NCBI RefSeq assembly: GCF_013282725.1
Contig: NZ_CP054043.1
Coordinates: forward strand, 2,356,001-2,420,000
Direction of reading: 5' to 3'
From: Yersinia mollaretii ATCC 43969
GTDB lineage: Bacteria > Pseudomonadota > Gammaproteobacteria > Enterobacterales > Enterobacteriaceae
Length of the DNA: 64,000 bases
Of this stretch, positions 42,150 through 51,871 are shown piece after piece (position 1 is the stretch's first letter; every line of letters begins with the position of its first letter). The notes below the pieces were generated by a model. The model searched no databases, had not been told where the DNA came from, and saw only the letters and a program-made list of their open reading frames with translations. Made by a program: the position numbers and the translations under genes.

Positions 42150-43106
42150 TTATTCCTCGGCTCCGGCGTGAGCGGCGTGTTCGCCCATATCCATGCCCTG
42201 GCTCATATCCATACCTTTATGGGTATCATCGCCTTTCTTGTGCATGTTCATATCGCCCATAAATTTGCCAATAATTCCTTTAAACAGCTCCGGTTTAACA
42301 CTGGAGAAATACTCAACCGGGTTATTTTCGCTCGGTTCAGCCAGTTTATTGAAATCGTCAGTGGTATTCAGGGTGTTCGGCGATTTTTTCACCTGTGCGA
42401 CCCACTGGTTAAACTCTTCCTGCGTCGGTGTTGCTATCGCAGTGAATTTCATACCAGAGAAGCCCTTACCGCTGAAGCTACTAGAAATACCATTGTATTT
42501 ACCGGCTTCATTGGCAATCAGATGCAGCTTGGTTTGCATCCCGGCCATCGCATAGATCTGCCCGCCTAACTGAGGGATAAAGAACGAGTTCATTACTGAG
42601 TTAGAGGTGATTTTAAAATTCACCGGAACATCAGTAGGGAAGGCCAGTTCATTTACTGTAGCAATACCCTGTTCTGGATAGATAAATAGCCATTTCCAGT
42701 CAAGGGAAACCACTTCAATGGTAATTGGCTCTTTGCCAGCCACTTCAAGCGGTTTGAACGGGTCAAGTTCGTGAGAGGTTTTCCACGTTATCGTCGCCAA
42801 AATAGCGATGATAATGATTGGAACAGCCCACACAACAAGCTCAATTTTGTTGGAATGGGACCAGTTTGGGGTGTAGGTAGCACTTTTGTTGGATGCGCGA
42901 TACTTCCATGCAAAAGCGAACGCCATAAAAATAACCGGAATCACGACGATCAACATTAAACCGATAGCAGTCAGTATCAGCGTTTTTTGTTCGACTCCGA
43001 TTGCGCCTTTGGGATTCATCAATACCATATCGCAACCACTAAGCATTACCGTGGCTGCAAATAAAGACAACATACCCATATTTTTAATGTATTTCTTAAG
43101 TCTCAT
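42150..43106 (-). CDS. cyoA: Cytochrome bo3 ubiquinol oxidase subunit II (lipoprotein)
   Basis: 318 aa. Lipobox VMLSGCD predicts lipid attachment at Cys25, followed by two membrane helices and a periplasmic cupredoxin domain without the CuA ligands, as in quinol oxidases. The C-terminal tail is rich in Met, His and Asp ([20 protein letters not shown]), with a near-duplicated GMDM motif. First gene of the operon. Confidence 0.97.
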   Translation of the reverse strand: MRLKKYIKNMGMLSLFAATVMLSGCDMVLMNPKGAIGVEQKTLILTAIGLMLIVVIPVIFMAFAFAWKYRASNKSATYTPNWSHSNKIELVVWAVPIIIIAILATITWKTSHELDPFKPLEVAGKEPITIEVVSLDWKWLFIYPEQGIATVNELAFPTDVPVNFKITSNSVMNSFFIPQLGGQIYAMAGMQTKLHLIANEAGKYNGISSSFSGKGFSGMKFTAIATPTQEEFNQWVAQVKKSPNTLNTTDDFNKLAEPSENNPVEYFSSVKPELFKGIIGKFMGDMNMHKKGDDTHKGMDMSQGMDMGEHAAHAGAEE

Positions 43107-43467
43107 CTAACGACCTCAATTACAAAAGGGCTCTATTGTCGTTTCATGTGTGCGGGCATTTTACGGGAAGGTTGCAGGACTGTAAACATGCTTAAGATTG
43201 TGTCAGCGGCTTGTTGACACTTTATGTTAAGGGGGTCACAGATGTTGACTCGCGTGACAATTTACTAATAGCAACAATATGTTGGCGATATGGCTTAGCT
43301 GATTAACTGGGATGTTAAGGAAAAACAACAATAATTAGGGATTTATTCAGGGGAAATACGCATTCTTAATTCGTACGTAAACTTATTTTGTGTGAAGAAT
43401 ATGTGATGCAAAAGTAAATTAAAATATATCCCGAGGTGACATAAATAGGCACCCCGGAATCATTTAG
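43107..43467. other. 361-bp region between cyoA and the porin gene
   Basis: Contains the cyo promoter region, read leftward. It is AT-rich, with several TGTTAA/TTGACA-like words (for example TGTTGAC near 43213 and 43244) that could be ArcA- or sigma-70-type sites; I cannot assign them confidently. The porin gene ends into it from the other side, also leftward. No small gene or terminator is certain. Confidence 0.4.
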
Positions 43468-44247
43468 TTAGAAATTATATTTAATTGAGTAAACGATAGC
43501 GTCTTGTAAAAAGTCTTCACCCAACTTGTTATAAGCATAACGGTACTGAATACCGGTGGTAAATTGCTTAATCGGTGTCCACCAAAGTGCAATGGCTCCG
43601 TTAACCCCGTTACGTCCACCATTACCTGCGGCATAGCGCTCAGCACGGTTGAATTCCAGCTCATTCCAGTTGGTGATGCTGAATTTCTCATCGAACGCAG
43701 TAAAGTCATAACCAGCAACCCAACCCACGACATAGCCGTTATTACCTGAGTAATAGGTCTGATCAACATAGTGCAACGCCACGAAAGGCTTCATCCACAC
43801 GCCAGCGACGGTGGCGTTATAGCCGATACCATACAGGGTGTTCACTTCGTGGAAATTACTGTAATCGTTACCTTCAGCGCTTGGCAACGAGTAGGTGCCA
43901 TAGATATGGCCATACAGATTGAAGCCAGTGTCACCTAAGTAGTAGCGACCGGTAGTTTTGAAAGTGTAACGTTGGTTATCACCCGGTTGTGCTGTTTTGG
44001 AATTGAACGGGTTTTCTAAATCAAAAAAGCCGTATATCTCGCCCCAGCTATAACCTGCACCACCTTCCAGCTCGATATAGGCAAAGTCATCTTTATGTGA
44101 GGAGTTACCTGATTTATGCGTAGTGCTTCGGCTCCAGTCAAGATAGTTCATGCTGATGTTACCGAAACCCCACTGGTATTCAGCTTGTACGGCGGGAGCT
44201 AAAGTGACCGTGGTCAGCGCGATAGCACCGATAAGAATTTTACGCAT
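43468..44247 (-). CDS. Tsx/OmpK-family outer-membrane channel
   Basis: 259 aa outer-membrane beta-barrel of the nucleoside-specific channel (Tsx-like) superfamily. Signal peptide 1-22 (MRKILIGAIALTTVTLAPAVQA, cut before EYQWG), alternating aromatic strands, and a C-terminal phenylalanine (IKYNF) expected for BAM recognition. Short DLENPF and GRYYLGDTGF segments recall OmpK. ATG 44247 is chosen because it begins the signal peptide and has AGAGGC upstream. It is absent between cyoA and ampG in E. coli. Nucleoside specificity is family inference. A CRP-like site lies upstream. Confidence 0.82.
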   Translation of the reverse strand: MRKILIGAIALTTVTLAPAVQAEYQWGFGNISMNYLDWSRSTTHKSGNSSHKDDFAYIELEGGAGYSWGEIYGFFDLENPFNSKTAQPGDNQRYTFKTTGRYYLGDTGFNLYGHIYGTYSLPSAEGNDYSNFHEVNTLYGIGYNATVAGVWMKPFVALHYVDQTYYSGNNGYVVGWVAGYDFTAFDEKFSITNWNELEFNRAERYAAGNGGRNGVNGAIALWWTPIKQFTTGIQYRYAYNKLGEDFLQDAIVYSIKYNF

Positions 44248-44405
44248 AAATGCCTCTGTGCAGTTGAAAGATGTCAAGGGGAAACAAAAGGACACACTCC
44301 TTAACAAAAAGTGCGCACATCATAATCTCACCGCACGAAAGGATAAAGGGCTTGAAGTGATGCTGATCTCATTTTGAGAACAATATTTTGCAACTGTTAC
44401 TGTAA

Positions 44406-44426
44406 TGTGTGACTTGATTCACTAAT
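44406..44426 (-). promoter_or_regulatory. Candidate CRP site upstream of the Tsx-like gene
   Basis: TGTGA-cttgat-TCACT (44408-44423) matches TGTGA-n6-TCACA at 9 of 10 positions with AT-rich flanks. A -10-like TATGAT on the minus strand at 44319-44324 puts the site about 100 bp upstream of transcription. E. coli tsx is CRP-controlled, so catabolite regulation is plausible. Confidence 0.5.
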
Positions 44427-44483
44427 TTTGTGAGGTGGTTCCAAAATTGTTTATTGAGTGGGATTGTTTGTCTGGCGGATAAA

Positions 44484-44514
44484 TGCAAAAAGGCCAGCGT
44501 AAATGCTGGCCTTT
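44484..44514 (-). terminator. ampG terminator
   Basis: AAAGGCCAGC (44489-44498) and GCTGGCCTTT (44505-44514) form a 10-bp stem; minus-strand T run TTTTTGC follows. Sits 18 bp beyond the ampG stop. Confidence 0.88.
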
Positions 44515-44532
44515 GAGGGTTGGCTTAGGTGA

Positions 44533-46011
44533 TTACGCTAGTTTTTTCCGTTTTAACGCCAGATAATCCAATAGCCCCCCAAGAACCATACCGACCACGC
44601 TGAGCTGGATGCCACGCAGTAGCAAGGTATCAGCTACTTGTGGTGCTGCGGTCCAATCCAGTGCGTTGCTGATCAGTAAAATCAGCCATGTGGCTAACAA
44701 TATGCAGCCAATGGTTAAGAAGCGTAATGCCCAGCGATACGCGGTTTTGAATTCGGTTCGAGGCATAAACTCATCTGTTTTCTGGGTATGCTCTAGAGTG
44801 TGACGGCAGATATACAGCAGTAACAAACCGGGAATGGCGGCGGCAATAGAAAACAGGTAGAACAGAGGCCAGCCGTGTGTTTCAACAAACCACCCCGCGA
44901 TTGGGCCAACATAGACGCGACCCACGGCAGAGAGTGCAGATAACAGCGCAAATTGTGTGGCAGAGAAAGACTTGTTACAGAGCGTCATTAACAGTGCGAC
45001 AAATGCCGCAGTACCCATGCCTCCACAGAGGTTTTCCAAGAAGATAGCGCTGCCCATGGAAAATATATTCTTATCAGTGATGGATAATAGCCAATAACCG
45101 ATGTTGGAAATTGCTTGTAAAATACCGAATATCATCAAAGCACGGAATAAACTCAACCGTTGCATCAAAATGCCGCCATAGAGCGCACCAATAATGGTGG
45201 CAATCAATCCTAATGTTTTATTGACCAGCCCAACTTCACCGGCATCGAACCCGACGCCACGGATCAGGAAAGTCGTGCTCAGGCTGGCGGCAAAAGCATC
45301 GCCCATCTTATACAACACAATAAGCAACAAAATTAGCCACGCATTGTTGCGGCCAAAGAAATCACGTAATGGGGCAACGATCGCCTCTTCCAATGTTTTC
45401 GGTGGTGCAATGCGGATGTCAGGTTCAGGAGCAAATAGGGTAGCGAACACCCCAATAAGCATCAATCCGGCCATTAACCAATAAGTGGATTGCCAGCCAA
45501 GGTAGCGATCGGCTATCCACAGCGCCAGCCCGCCGGAAACCAACATCGCCAGACGGTAACCCAGCACTGAGACTGCTGCCCCTGTCCCGCGCTCTTCGGC
45601 TGTGAGCAAATCGGTTTTATAAGCATCAAAAACAATATCTTGCGACGCGGAACAGAATGCGACCAATACCGCGATAGCCGCCAACCACCATAGATGCTTA
45701 GCCGGTTCCATAAAACCCATCGCGATAATAGCGACGATCAATAACAGTTGACTAATCAATAACCAGCCGCGTCGGCGGCCAAGAAACGAGGGGGTGTAGC
45801 GGTCCATTAACGGGGACCAGAGAAACTTAAAGACGTAAGCCTGACCCACCAGAGAAAAAATACCAATGGTTTTCAGATCGACGTTTTCAACCGTCATCCA
45901 CGCTTGCAGCGTACCACCAGTCAGGGCTAAGGGGAGGCCCGAAGCAAACCCCAACAACAGAAGAATAAGGGAGTTGCGCTGGGTAAAAAGGTTTGAATAG
46001 CGATTGGGCAT
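44533..46011 (-). CDS. ampG: AmpG muropeptide permease
   Basis: Inner-membrane importer of GlcNAc-anhydro-muropeptides for cell-wall recycling, 492 aa, MFS fold with extra C-terminal helices. GFASGLPLALTGGTLQAWMT and FKFLWSPLMDRYTPSFLGRRRGW near the N-terminus and CSASQDIVFDAYKTDLL match E. coli AmpG closely. Its activity sets muropeptide signalling to beta-lactamase regulators where present. Follows yajG in one operon. Confidence 0.96.
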   Translation of the reverse strand: MPNRYSNLFTQRNSLILLLLGFASGLPLALTGGTLQAWMTVENVDLKTIGIFSLVGQAYVFKFLWSPLMDRYTPSFLGRRRGWLLISQLLLIVAIIAMGFMEPAKHLWWLAAIAVLVAFCSASQDIVFDAYKTDLLTAEERGTGAAVSVLGYRLAMLVSGGLALWIADRYLGWQSTYWLMAGLMLIGVFATLFAPEPDIRIAPPKTLEEAIVAPLRDFFGRNNAWLILLLIVLYKMGDAFAASLSTTFLIRGVGFDAGEVGLVNKTLGLIATIIGALYGGILMQRLSLFRALMIFGILQAISNIGYWLLSITDKNIFSMGSAIFLENLCGGMGTAAFVALLMTLCNKSFSATQFALLSALSAVGRVYVGPIAGWFVETHGWPLFYLFSIAAAIPGLLLLYICRHTLEHTQKTDEFMPRTEFKTAYRWALRFLTIGCILLATWLILLISNALDWTAAPQVADTLLLRGIQLSVVGMVLGGLLDYLALKRKKLA

Positions 46012-46091
46012 GTGAGACCTACATGCTCCACCCGATGAGTAGGGTAGAGCATTCTGTTAAGCAGTAATAATGATGTTAAGCAAACGGCAGA

Positions 46092-46670
46092 TTAGCGAGC
46101 ATTTTGTTTGATAAAGCTGCTGACACTGGTGTCTTGAGCCATATCTGCAATCACATCGCTTAACACGGTGTTAACGGCATCTGTGATTTTTTCATTAGTC
46201 GCAGTAAATGCGCCCTGAACGTTATAGCTAGCGCGGTAATTTTTAACCTGCTTATTGCCATTTTTCGCGGTAGCGGTAATAGAGATATCCGCTTTGGTGG
46301 TGATGTTATAGCGCAGATTACCTTCCTGCACATCAGCAAATAGCTGGTTTACAACGATTTGCAAATCAACTGGCGCGCCAGAACCAATCATATAACCACG
46401 GGCCGTCATCTGTTTTTCCAACACTTCTTGTAACAAGAAGCGCAGGTCACGGGATGGGGTCAACACGACTAATTGGCCATCGCGGTTGACTTTAGCCAGT
46501 GCTGCATCTTGACGCTGATCAGCACCATTAATACTGATGGTAATCCCCATCAGGGTAGGATCTTGTGGCGGCAATACCACTTTTGGCGTGACATTCAACG
46601 TGTTGTTGCTGGCAGCACAACCCGCCAGAATAAAAACAGCCAACAGCGGGAAAAGAATTTTCTTTAGCAT
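46092..46670 (-). CDS. yajG: YajG lipoprotein
   Basis: 192 aa predicted lipoprotein of unknown function. Signal sequence MLKKILFPLLAVFILAGC with a lipobox and Cys18. The mature part contains SINGADQRQDAALAKV and LQEVLEKQMTARGYM, conserved with E. coli YajG. ATG 46670 is used; a GTG two codons earlier is possible. Upstream of ampG by 80 bp, so probably co-transcribed. Confidence 0.94.
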   Translation of the reverse strand: MLKKILFPLLAVFILAGCAASNNTLNVTPKVVLPPQDPTLMGITISINGADQRQDAALAKVNRDGQLVVLTPSRDLRFLLQEVLEKQMTARGYMIGSGAPVDLQIVVNQLFADVQEGNLRYNITTKADISITATAKNGNKQVKNYRASYNVQGAFTATNEKITDAVNTVLSDVIADMAQDTSVSSFIKQNAR

Positions 46671-47023
46671 GTTCACTTTATCTCAATAGTTATGGAATTC
46701 TTTAATAATCAGAGCGGGATAGCAGCCATGTTATTTTGCGAGTTTGCAATGGCGACATCATAGCACTGGGATTGGCTGGTGGAAGATCCCGATGTAGAGA
46801 ATTTCACCAAAAAGAGGATTTTTCCCCGAGTAACTGGCCAATTTGCATAAAGACCTTACAAATTACCTTTTTGCCTGACCATCAGATTAGCCTCATATTT
46901 TGAGTGAGCTGAAGGGAGATATTCGGGCTATTTTGTGTCTTAAATGTTATAAAACAGCGAAAATCAACTAATATTGCATTAAGAGAGTGGGCAGTTTTCT
47001 GCCTTTGCAGTAAGGAGAACAAG
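46671..47023. other. 353-bp divergent region between yajG and bolA
   Basis: No gene seen. It holds the promoters of yajG-ampG (leftward) and bolA (rightward). A small hairpin GGCAG-tttt-CTGCC (46990-47003) lies in the bolA 5' UTR, 10 bp before the AAGGAG ribosome site. I do not see the gearbox sequences of the E. coli bolA promoter clearly. Confidence 0.45.
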
Positions 47024-47344
47024 ATGATTTTGATTCGAGAACAAATTGAAGAAAAACTAAAAATGGCATTCGAACCGGATCATCTGGAGGTCGTTAATGA
47101 AAGTTATCGCCACAATGTTCCGGCCGGTTCTGAAAGCCATTTTAAAATAGTGATCGTCAGCAATAAATTTCAAGATCAACGCTTTCTGAGCCGCCATCGT
47201 GCGATTTACAGTGTCTTAGCTGATGAGCTGGCAGCGAGTGTTCATGCGCTGGCTCTGCACACTTATACCTTAAAAGAGTGGGCAGGATTACAAGACACTG
47301 TACCGGATTCACCGTCGTGTCGCGGCGCGGGGACATTGGCGTAA
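47024..47344 (+). CDS. bolA: BolA morphology/stress regulator
   Basis: 106 aa, class II KH-like fold. [21 protein letters not shown] and the signature [12 protein letters not shown] are present, including the conserved His and the C-terminal CRGAG. BolA controls cell shape and biofilm-related transcription and pairs with monothiol glutaredoxins in Fe-S trafficking. Stands alone with its own terminator. Confidence 0.96.
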   Translation: MILIREQIEEKLKMAFEPDHLEVVNESYRHNVPAGSESHFKIVIVSNKFQDQRFLSRHRAIYSVLADELAASVHALALHTYTLKEWAGLQDTVPDSPSCRGAGTLA

Positions 47345-47425
47345 ACTGCGGGCCTAATCAAAAACAGGCGGGATAACAGTAGTCATTCTGGCCTGATTTA
47401 GGGTATTAGTAGATGAGAATTTCGC

Positions 47426-47452
47426 AAGCGGCCTATGGGCCGCTTGTTTTTC
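47426..47452 (+). terminator. bolA terminator
   Basis: AAGCGGCC (47426-47433), four-base loop, GGCCGCTT (47438-47445), then GTTTTTCT. Confidence 0.88.
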
Positions 47453-47776
47453 TATGATGTGCGACACCCTCATTTTATGAGTGCGCCGCCGGAGTTTTAG
47501 TCGAGGGAACGATACACGCGTGAATTTTACCGCGACAACATTCGCTTGCTTTCCTCGACTCATACTCTGTGCGCCGCTATAATGTCGCGTCTTATTTTTC
47601 CGGAATGGTTTCGGGACGCTTCTGACATCTGGGATACTCGGTTCTGTTTAATGCGGCCGTCCCGGTTCTTAGAGGGTGTTTTCAGAGTTCGCATCATTCC
47701 TGAAAGGGTAAATGGTGCTGCTTCGTTTGCAGCTTCTGGAGTTGACCGAGCACTGTGATTTTTTTGAGGTAACAAG
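47453..47776. other. tig leader region
   Basis: 324 bp without a supported gene. AGTCGAGG (47499-47506) and CCTCGACT (47553-47560) form a distant inverted repeat, and TGCGCCGC occurs twice nearby (about 47482 and 47570). A 70-codon frame at 47546-47758 has no recognisable product. The tig promoter and the ribosome site GAGGTAACA lie at the right end. Confidence 0.4.
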
Positions 47777-49081
47777 ATGCAAGTTTCTGTTGAAACCACT
47801 CAAGGCCTTGGCCGCCGTGTAACAATTACTGTTGCTGCTGACAGCATTGAGAAAGCAGTAAAAAGTGAATTAGTGAAAGCCGCTAAAAGTGTTCGTATCG
47901 ACGGTTTCCGTAAAGGCCATGTGCCAATGAACATCGTTGAACAGCGCTACGGCGCATCTGTTCGCCAGGATGTACTGGGTGACCTGATGCAACGCAATTT
48001 CGTTGACGCGATCATTAAAGAAAAAATCAATCCAGCTGGCGCACCAAACTATGTGCCGGGTGAATACAAGCAGGGTGAAGATTTTACTTATTCTGTTGAG
48101 TTCGAAGTGTATCCAGAAGTTGAGCTGAAAGATCTGGAAAGCATTGAAGTAGAAAAGCCAGTTGTTGAAGTTAACGACGCTGACGTTGATACCATGCTGG
48201 AAACTCTGCGTAAGCAACAAGCAACCTGGAAAGAGACTGACGCGGCAGCAACTGCTGAAGATCGCGCAACTTTGGATTTCACCGGTTCTATCGACGGCGA
48301 AGAGTTTGAAGGTGGCAAAGCGTCTGATTTCGTACTGGCAATGGGTCAGGGTCGCATGATCCCTGGTTTCGAAGAGGGTGTTATCGGTCATAAAGCCGGT
48401 GAAGAGTTCACCATCGACGTAAACTTCCCAGAAGATTACCACGCAGAAAACCTGAAAGGTAAATCAGCTAAATTCGACATCGTGTTGAAGAAAGTTGAAG
48501 TGCGTGAGCTGCCAGAATTGACTGAAGAGTTCATCAAACGTTTCGGCGTTGCTGATGGTTCAGTTGCCGGTCTGCGTGCTGAAGTGCGTAAAAACATGGA
48601 GCGTGAGCTGAAAGGCGCAGTACGTAACCGTGTTAAGACTCAGGCGATTGACGGTCTGGTGAGCGCTAACGAAATCGACGTTCCTGCTGCACTGGTTGAA
48701 GGTGAAATTGACGTTCTGCGCCGTCAGGCTGCACAGCGTTTCGGTGGTAATGAGAAGCAAGCTGCTGAACTGCCACGTGAATTGTTCGAAGAACAAGCGA
48801 AGCGTCGCGTCGTTGTTGGTTTGCTGTTGGGCGAAGTTATCAGCCAGCACGAACTGAAAGCTGATGAAGCGCGCGTTCAAGAATTGATCGAAGAGATGGC
48901 TTCTGCGTACGAAGATCCAAAAGAAGTTATCGAGTTCTACAGCAAAAACAAAGAGCTGATGAACAATATGCGTAGCGTTGCTCTGGAAGAACAAGCGGTG
49001 GAAACTCTGCTGGCTAAAGCCAAAGTAACTGAAAAACCAACTACCTTTAGTGAGCTGATGAATCAGACCACGACTGCGTAA
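47777..49081 (+). CDS. tig: Trigger factor
   Basis: Ribosome-bound chaperone with prolyl isomerase activity, 434 aa. N-terminal ribosome-docking domain with the signature GFRKGHVP (E. coli GFRKGKVP; Lys replaced by His at one position), FKBP-like domain around 150-245 ([24 protein letters not shown]), then the helical substrate cradle. First gene of tig-clpP-clpX-lon. Confidence 0.97.
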   Translation: MQVSVETTQGLGRRVTITVAADSIEKAVKSELVKAAKSVRIDGFRKGHVPMNIVEQRYGASVRQDVLGDLMQRNFVDAIIKEKINPAGAPNYVPGEYKQGEDFTYSVEFEVYPEVELKDLESIEVEKPVVEVNDADVDTMLETLRKQQATWKETDAAATAEDRATLDFTGSIDGEEFEGGKASDFVLAMGQGRMIPGFEEGVIGHKAGEEFTIDVNFPEDYHAENLKGKSAKFDIVLKKVEVRELPELTEEFIKRFGVADGSVAGLRAEVRKNMERELKGAVRNRVKTQAIDGLVSANEIDVPAALVEGEIDVLRRQAAQRFGGNEKQAAELPRELFEEQAKRRVVVGLLLGEVISQHELKADEARVQELIEEMASAYEDPKEVIEFYSKNKELMNNMRSVALEEQAVETLLAKAKVTEKPTTFSELMNQTTTA

Positions 49082-49158
49082 TGTTTTTAGCGCATTAAAC
49101 TGGAAATAATCCGTCCTCCAAGAAATTGGAAATGGGATATCCAGTGTTTTGATTGATT

Positions 49159-49193
49159 AAGCCCGTTGCCCTTGGCCACGGGCTTTTTCTTTT
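49159..49193 (+). terminator. tig terminator
   Basis: AAGCCCGT (49159-49166) and ACGGGCTT (49178-49185) followed by TTTCTTTT. Confidence 0.85.
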
Positions 49194-49553
49194 GGTAACA
49201 AAAATCACTCAATAGTATGATTAATCTGGCATGTTTCTCTGTAATCTGCGCTATATTTGAAATGTGAAATACGGACAAAAAATTAATTGAGCGTCGGGAT
49301 TCTGGCCGGGATAGCGAGCGATTGTTAAGCTAAAAAAATGCAGCTGGGGGCTTGAAAAAGAAGATTGATCCCCAATTTACTTAGCAAACGTTCATAAGAT
49401 GTTGATGAAACACTGGCTGATTACCGCTGTCGAATAGGTCTGGATAACCAGACTGTCTGCACGCACCTTGATGCATGAACATAGTCATCATTACTTATCT
49501 CAAGTAGAATCGGTTATGAATGGCGCCAAAGTAAATTCTATTAGGAGACGGTA
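49194..49553. other. Long leader/promoter region of clpP
   Basis: 360 bp with no gene; besides the sigma-32 promoter annotated separately it is AT-rich and unremarkable. The clpP ribosome site TAGGAGACGG is at 49541-49550. Confidence 0.5.
49351..49378 (+). promoter_or_regulatory. Sigma-32 (heat-shock) promoter of clpP
   Basis: CTTGAAA (49351-49357), 12-bp spacer, CCCCAATTT (49370-49378) match the RpoH consensus CTTGAAA/CCCCATnT closely. It lies about 175 bp before the clpP start and fits the known heat induction of clpPX. Confidence 0.8.
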
Positions 49554-50177
49554 ATGTCATACAGTGGCGAACGAGATCAATTTGCACCTAACATGGCTCT
49601 GGTGCCAATGGTGGTTGAGCAGACTTCACGTGGGGAGCGTTCTTACGATATCTTCTCTCGTCTGCTGAAAGAGCGCATTATTTTCCTGACCGGCCAGGTT
49701 GAAGACCATATGGCCAACCTGATTACAGCACAGATGCTGTTTCTGGAAGCTGAGAATCCAGAAAAAGACATCTTCCTGTACATCAACTCGCCGGGTGGGG
49801 TCATTACGGCTGGCATGTCAATTTATGACACCATGCAATTCATTAAGCCTGATGTCAGCACTATCTGTATGGGGCAGGCGTGTTCAATGGGGGCATTCCT
49901 GTTGACGGCTGGCGCTAAAGGTAAACGTTTCTGCTTACCAAACTCACGGGTCATGATTCATCAACCGCTGGGTGGCTTCCAGGGCCAGGCCACAGATATT
50001 GAAATTCATGCAAGAGAGATTTTAAAAGTGAAATCGCGCATGAATGAACTGATGGCGCTTCACACGGGAAAATCTCTTGAAGAAATAGAGAGAGACACTG
50101 AGCGTGACCGTTTCTTGTCAGCTGAAGAGGCTGTAGGATATGGATTAGTTGATTCCGTGTTCACCCGTCGTGACTAA
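49554..50177 (+). CDS. clpP: ClpP protease proteolytic subunit
   Basis: Serine peptidase of 207 aa that forms the double-heptamer chamber used with ClpX and ClpA. The catalytic Ser111 is in [10 protein letters not shown], His in [13 protein letters not shown], and Asp within the following helix region. A short N-terminal propeptide (about 14 residues) is expected to be removed. Length identical to E. coli. Confidence 0.98.
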   Translation: MSYSGERDQFAPNMALVPMVVEQTSRGERSYDIFSRLLKERIIFLTGQVEDHMANLITAQMLFLEAENPEKDIFLYINSPGGVITAGMSIYDTMQFIKPDVSTICMGQACSMGAFLLTAGAKGKRFCLPNSRVMIHQPLGGFQGQATDIEIHAREILKVKSRMNELMALHTGKSLEEIERDTERDRFLSAEEAVGYGLVDSVFTRRD

Positions 50178-50192
50178 CGACTTATTTCTGTG

Positions 50193-50308
50193 AGCCGATA
50201 TACTATAATTGTGTATAAATAGAACAAGTGGTGTATGTCAATTGAACCCATGGTGGTGTCGAACCCGTTCAATTGCGTATCGTTTGTACACTATCCATTA
50301 TATCGGCT
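50193..50308. repeat. 116-bp palindromic (MITE-like) element between clpP and clpX
   Basis: Perfect 10-bp terminal inverted repeats AGCCGATATA (50193-50202) and TATATCGGCT (50299-50308), plus an inner 9-bp pair CAATTGAAC (50239-50247) / GTTCAATTG (50267-50275). No coding capacity. It occupies the clpP-clpX gap, so the read-through mRNA would carry a long hairpin. Not ERIC by its ends. Confidence 0.65.
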
Positions 50309-50405
50309 GCCCGTTGTAGGCTAACGTGGCGTCCAGAAATAGCGATAATAGTCTCCCTGCCACCGTGATTTTAGATGTGGCAGATACTGAAAAAGAGGTT
50401 TACTG

Positions 50406-51677
50406 ATGACAGATAAGCGCAAAGACGGTTCTGGAAAGCTGCTGTATTGCTCTTTCTGCGGCAAAAGCCAACATGAAGTGCGTAAGCTAATAGCCGGGCC
50501 GTCAGTGTATATCTGCGATGAATGTGTCGATTTGTGTAACGACATTATTCGCGAAGAGATCAAAGAAGTTGCCCCACATCGGGAGCGCAGTTCGCTGCCA
50601 ACACCGCACGAAATTCGTCGCCACCTTGATGATTATGTTATCGGACAGGAACCGGCGAAAAAAGTGCTGGCTGTTGCGGTGTATAACCATTACAAGCGCT
50701 TACGCAATGGCGATACCAGCAATGGCATTGAGTTGGGTAAAAGTAATATTCTGCTGATCGGTCCGACGGGTAGCGGTAAGACGCTACTAGCAGAGACATT
50801 GGCTCGCTTCTTGGATGTGCCGTTTACTATGGCAGATGCGACCACACTGACTGAAGCGGGTTACGTGGGTGAAGATGTTGAAAACATCATTCAGAAGCTG
50901 TTGCAGAAATGTGACTATGACGTCCAAAAAGCGCAACGCGGTATCGTCTATATCGATGAGATTGATAAAATTTCACGTAAATCTGATAACCCGTCGATCA
51001 CCCGTGATGTTTCAGGCGAAGGTGTGCAGCAGGCCCTGTTGAAATTGATTGAAGGGACAATTGCCGCCGTGCCACCGCAAGGGGGTCGCAAGCATCCGCA
51101 ACAGGAGTTTTTGCAGGTTGATACCTCCAAAATTCTGTTTATCTGTGGTGGCGCTTTTGCCGGTTTGGACAAAGTGATTGGGCAGCGTATCAACACCGGG
51201 ACGGGTATTGGTTTCGGCGCCACGGTGAAAGGCAAGTCAGAGAAGGCAACAGAAGGCGAGTTATTAAGCCAAGCTGAACCAGAAGACTTAATTAAATTCG
51301 GTTTAATCCCTGAATTTATCGGTCGTCTACCAGTGGTTGCTACCCTGAGCGAATTGAGCGAAGACGCATTGATTCAAATCTTGAAAGAGCCTAAAAACGC
51401 GCTGACTAAACAGTATCAAGCGTTGTTTAATCTGGAAGGTGTAGAGCTTGAGTTCCGTGATGAGGCGTTAACTGCCATTGCCAAGAAAGCGATGGCACGT
51501 AAAACAGGAGCTCGTGGCTTGCGTTCTATCGTAGAAGGCGCTTTGCTGGATACTATGTATGATTTACCATCAATGGACAGTGTGGAGAAGGTCGTCGTAG
51601 ATGAGTCAGTTATTGCTGGTCAATCTGCGCCAATGCTGATCTACGGTCAACCGGAAGCACAGGCTTCTGGCGAATAA
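50406..51677 (+). CDS. clpX: ClpX ATP-dependent unfoldase
   Basis: AAA+ unfoldase of 423 aa that feeds substrates to ClpP. N-terminal zinc-binding domain ([11 protein letters not shown] ... [10 protein letters not shown], four Cys), Walker A GPTGSGKT, Walker [10 protein letters not shown], pore loop GYVGED, RKH-type loop region, the ClpP-docking IGF loop (GIGFGA) and the arginine-rich sensor 2 (ARGLRSI). Complete. Confidence 0.98.
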   Translation: MTDKRKDGSGKLLYCSFCGKSQHEVRKLIAGPSVYICDECVDLCNDIIREEIKEVAPHRERSSLPTPHEIRRHLDDYVIGQEPAKKVLAVAVYNHYKRLRNGDTSNGIELGKSNILLIGPTGSGKTLLAETLARFLDVPFTMADATTLTEAGYVGEDVENIIQKLLQKCDYDVQKAQRGIVYIDEIDKISRKSDNPSITRDVSGEGVQQALLKLIEGTIAAVPPQGGRKHPQQEFLQVDTSKILFICGGAFAGLDKVIGQRINTGTGIGFGATVKGKSEKATEGELLSQAEPEDLIKFGLIPEFIGRLPVVATLSELSEDALIQILKEPKNALTKQYQALFNLEGVELEFRDEALTAIAKKAMARKTGARGLRSIVEGALLDTMYDLPSMDSVEKVVVDESVIAGQSAPMLIYGQPEAQASGE

Positions 51678-51708
51678 TTAGACAAATAATCCAGATGGTT
51701 AGTATGAC

Positions 51709-51736
51709 AATGGGGGATTTTATCCCCCATTTCTTT
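51709..51736 (+). terminator. clpX terminator
   Basis: AATGGGGGA (51709-51717) pairs with TCCCCCATT (51723-51731), then TCTTTTT. Confidence 0.88.
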
Positions 51737-51752
51737 TTCCTCGCATTGTTAT

Positions 51753-51782
51753 CGTTGAATGTCAGATATTCATCCCCATATA
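51753..51782 (+). promoter_or_regulatory. Sigma-32 promoter of lon
   Basis: CGTTGAA (51753-51759), 14-bp spacer, CCCCATATA (51774-51782), very like the E. coli lon heat-shock promoter. It lies about 90 bp before the lon start. Confidence 0.8.
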
Positions 51783-51871
51783 CTCAATTACCTATTTAGT
51801 GAAATTCGTGATGATTCGCGTTTCACGAGATTTCCAGTAATCTGGCGGAAGCTAAACTAAGAGAGAGCTCT

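Noticed and set aside
47546..47758. 70-codon frame upstream of tig
   Set aside because: No family resemblance; overlaps the inverted-repeat leader and would end 18 bp before tig without a convincing start.
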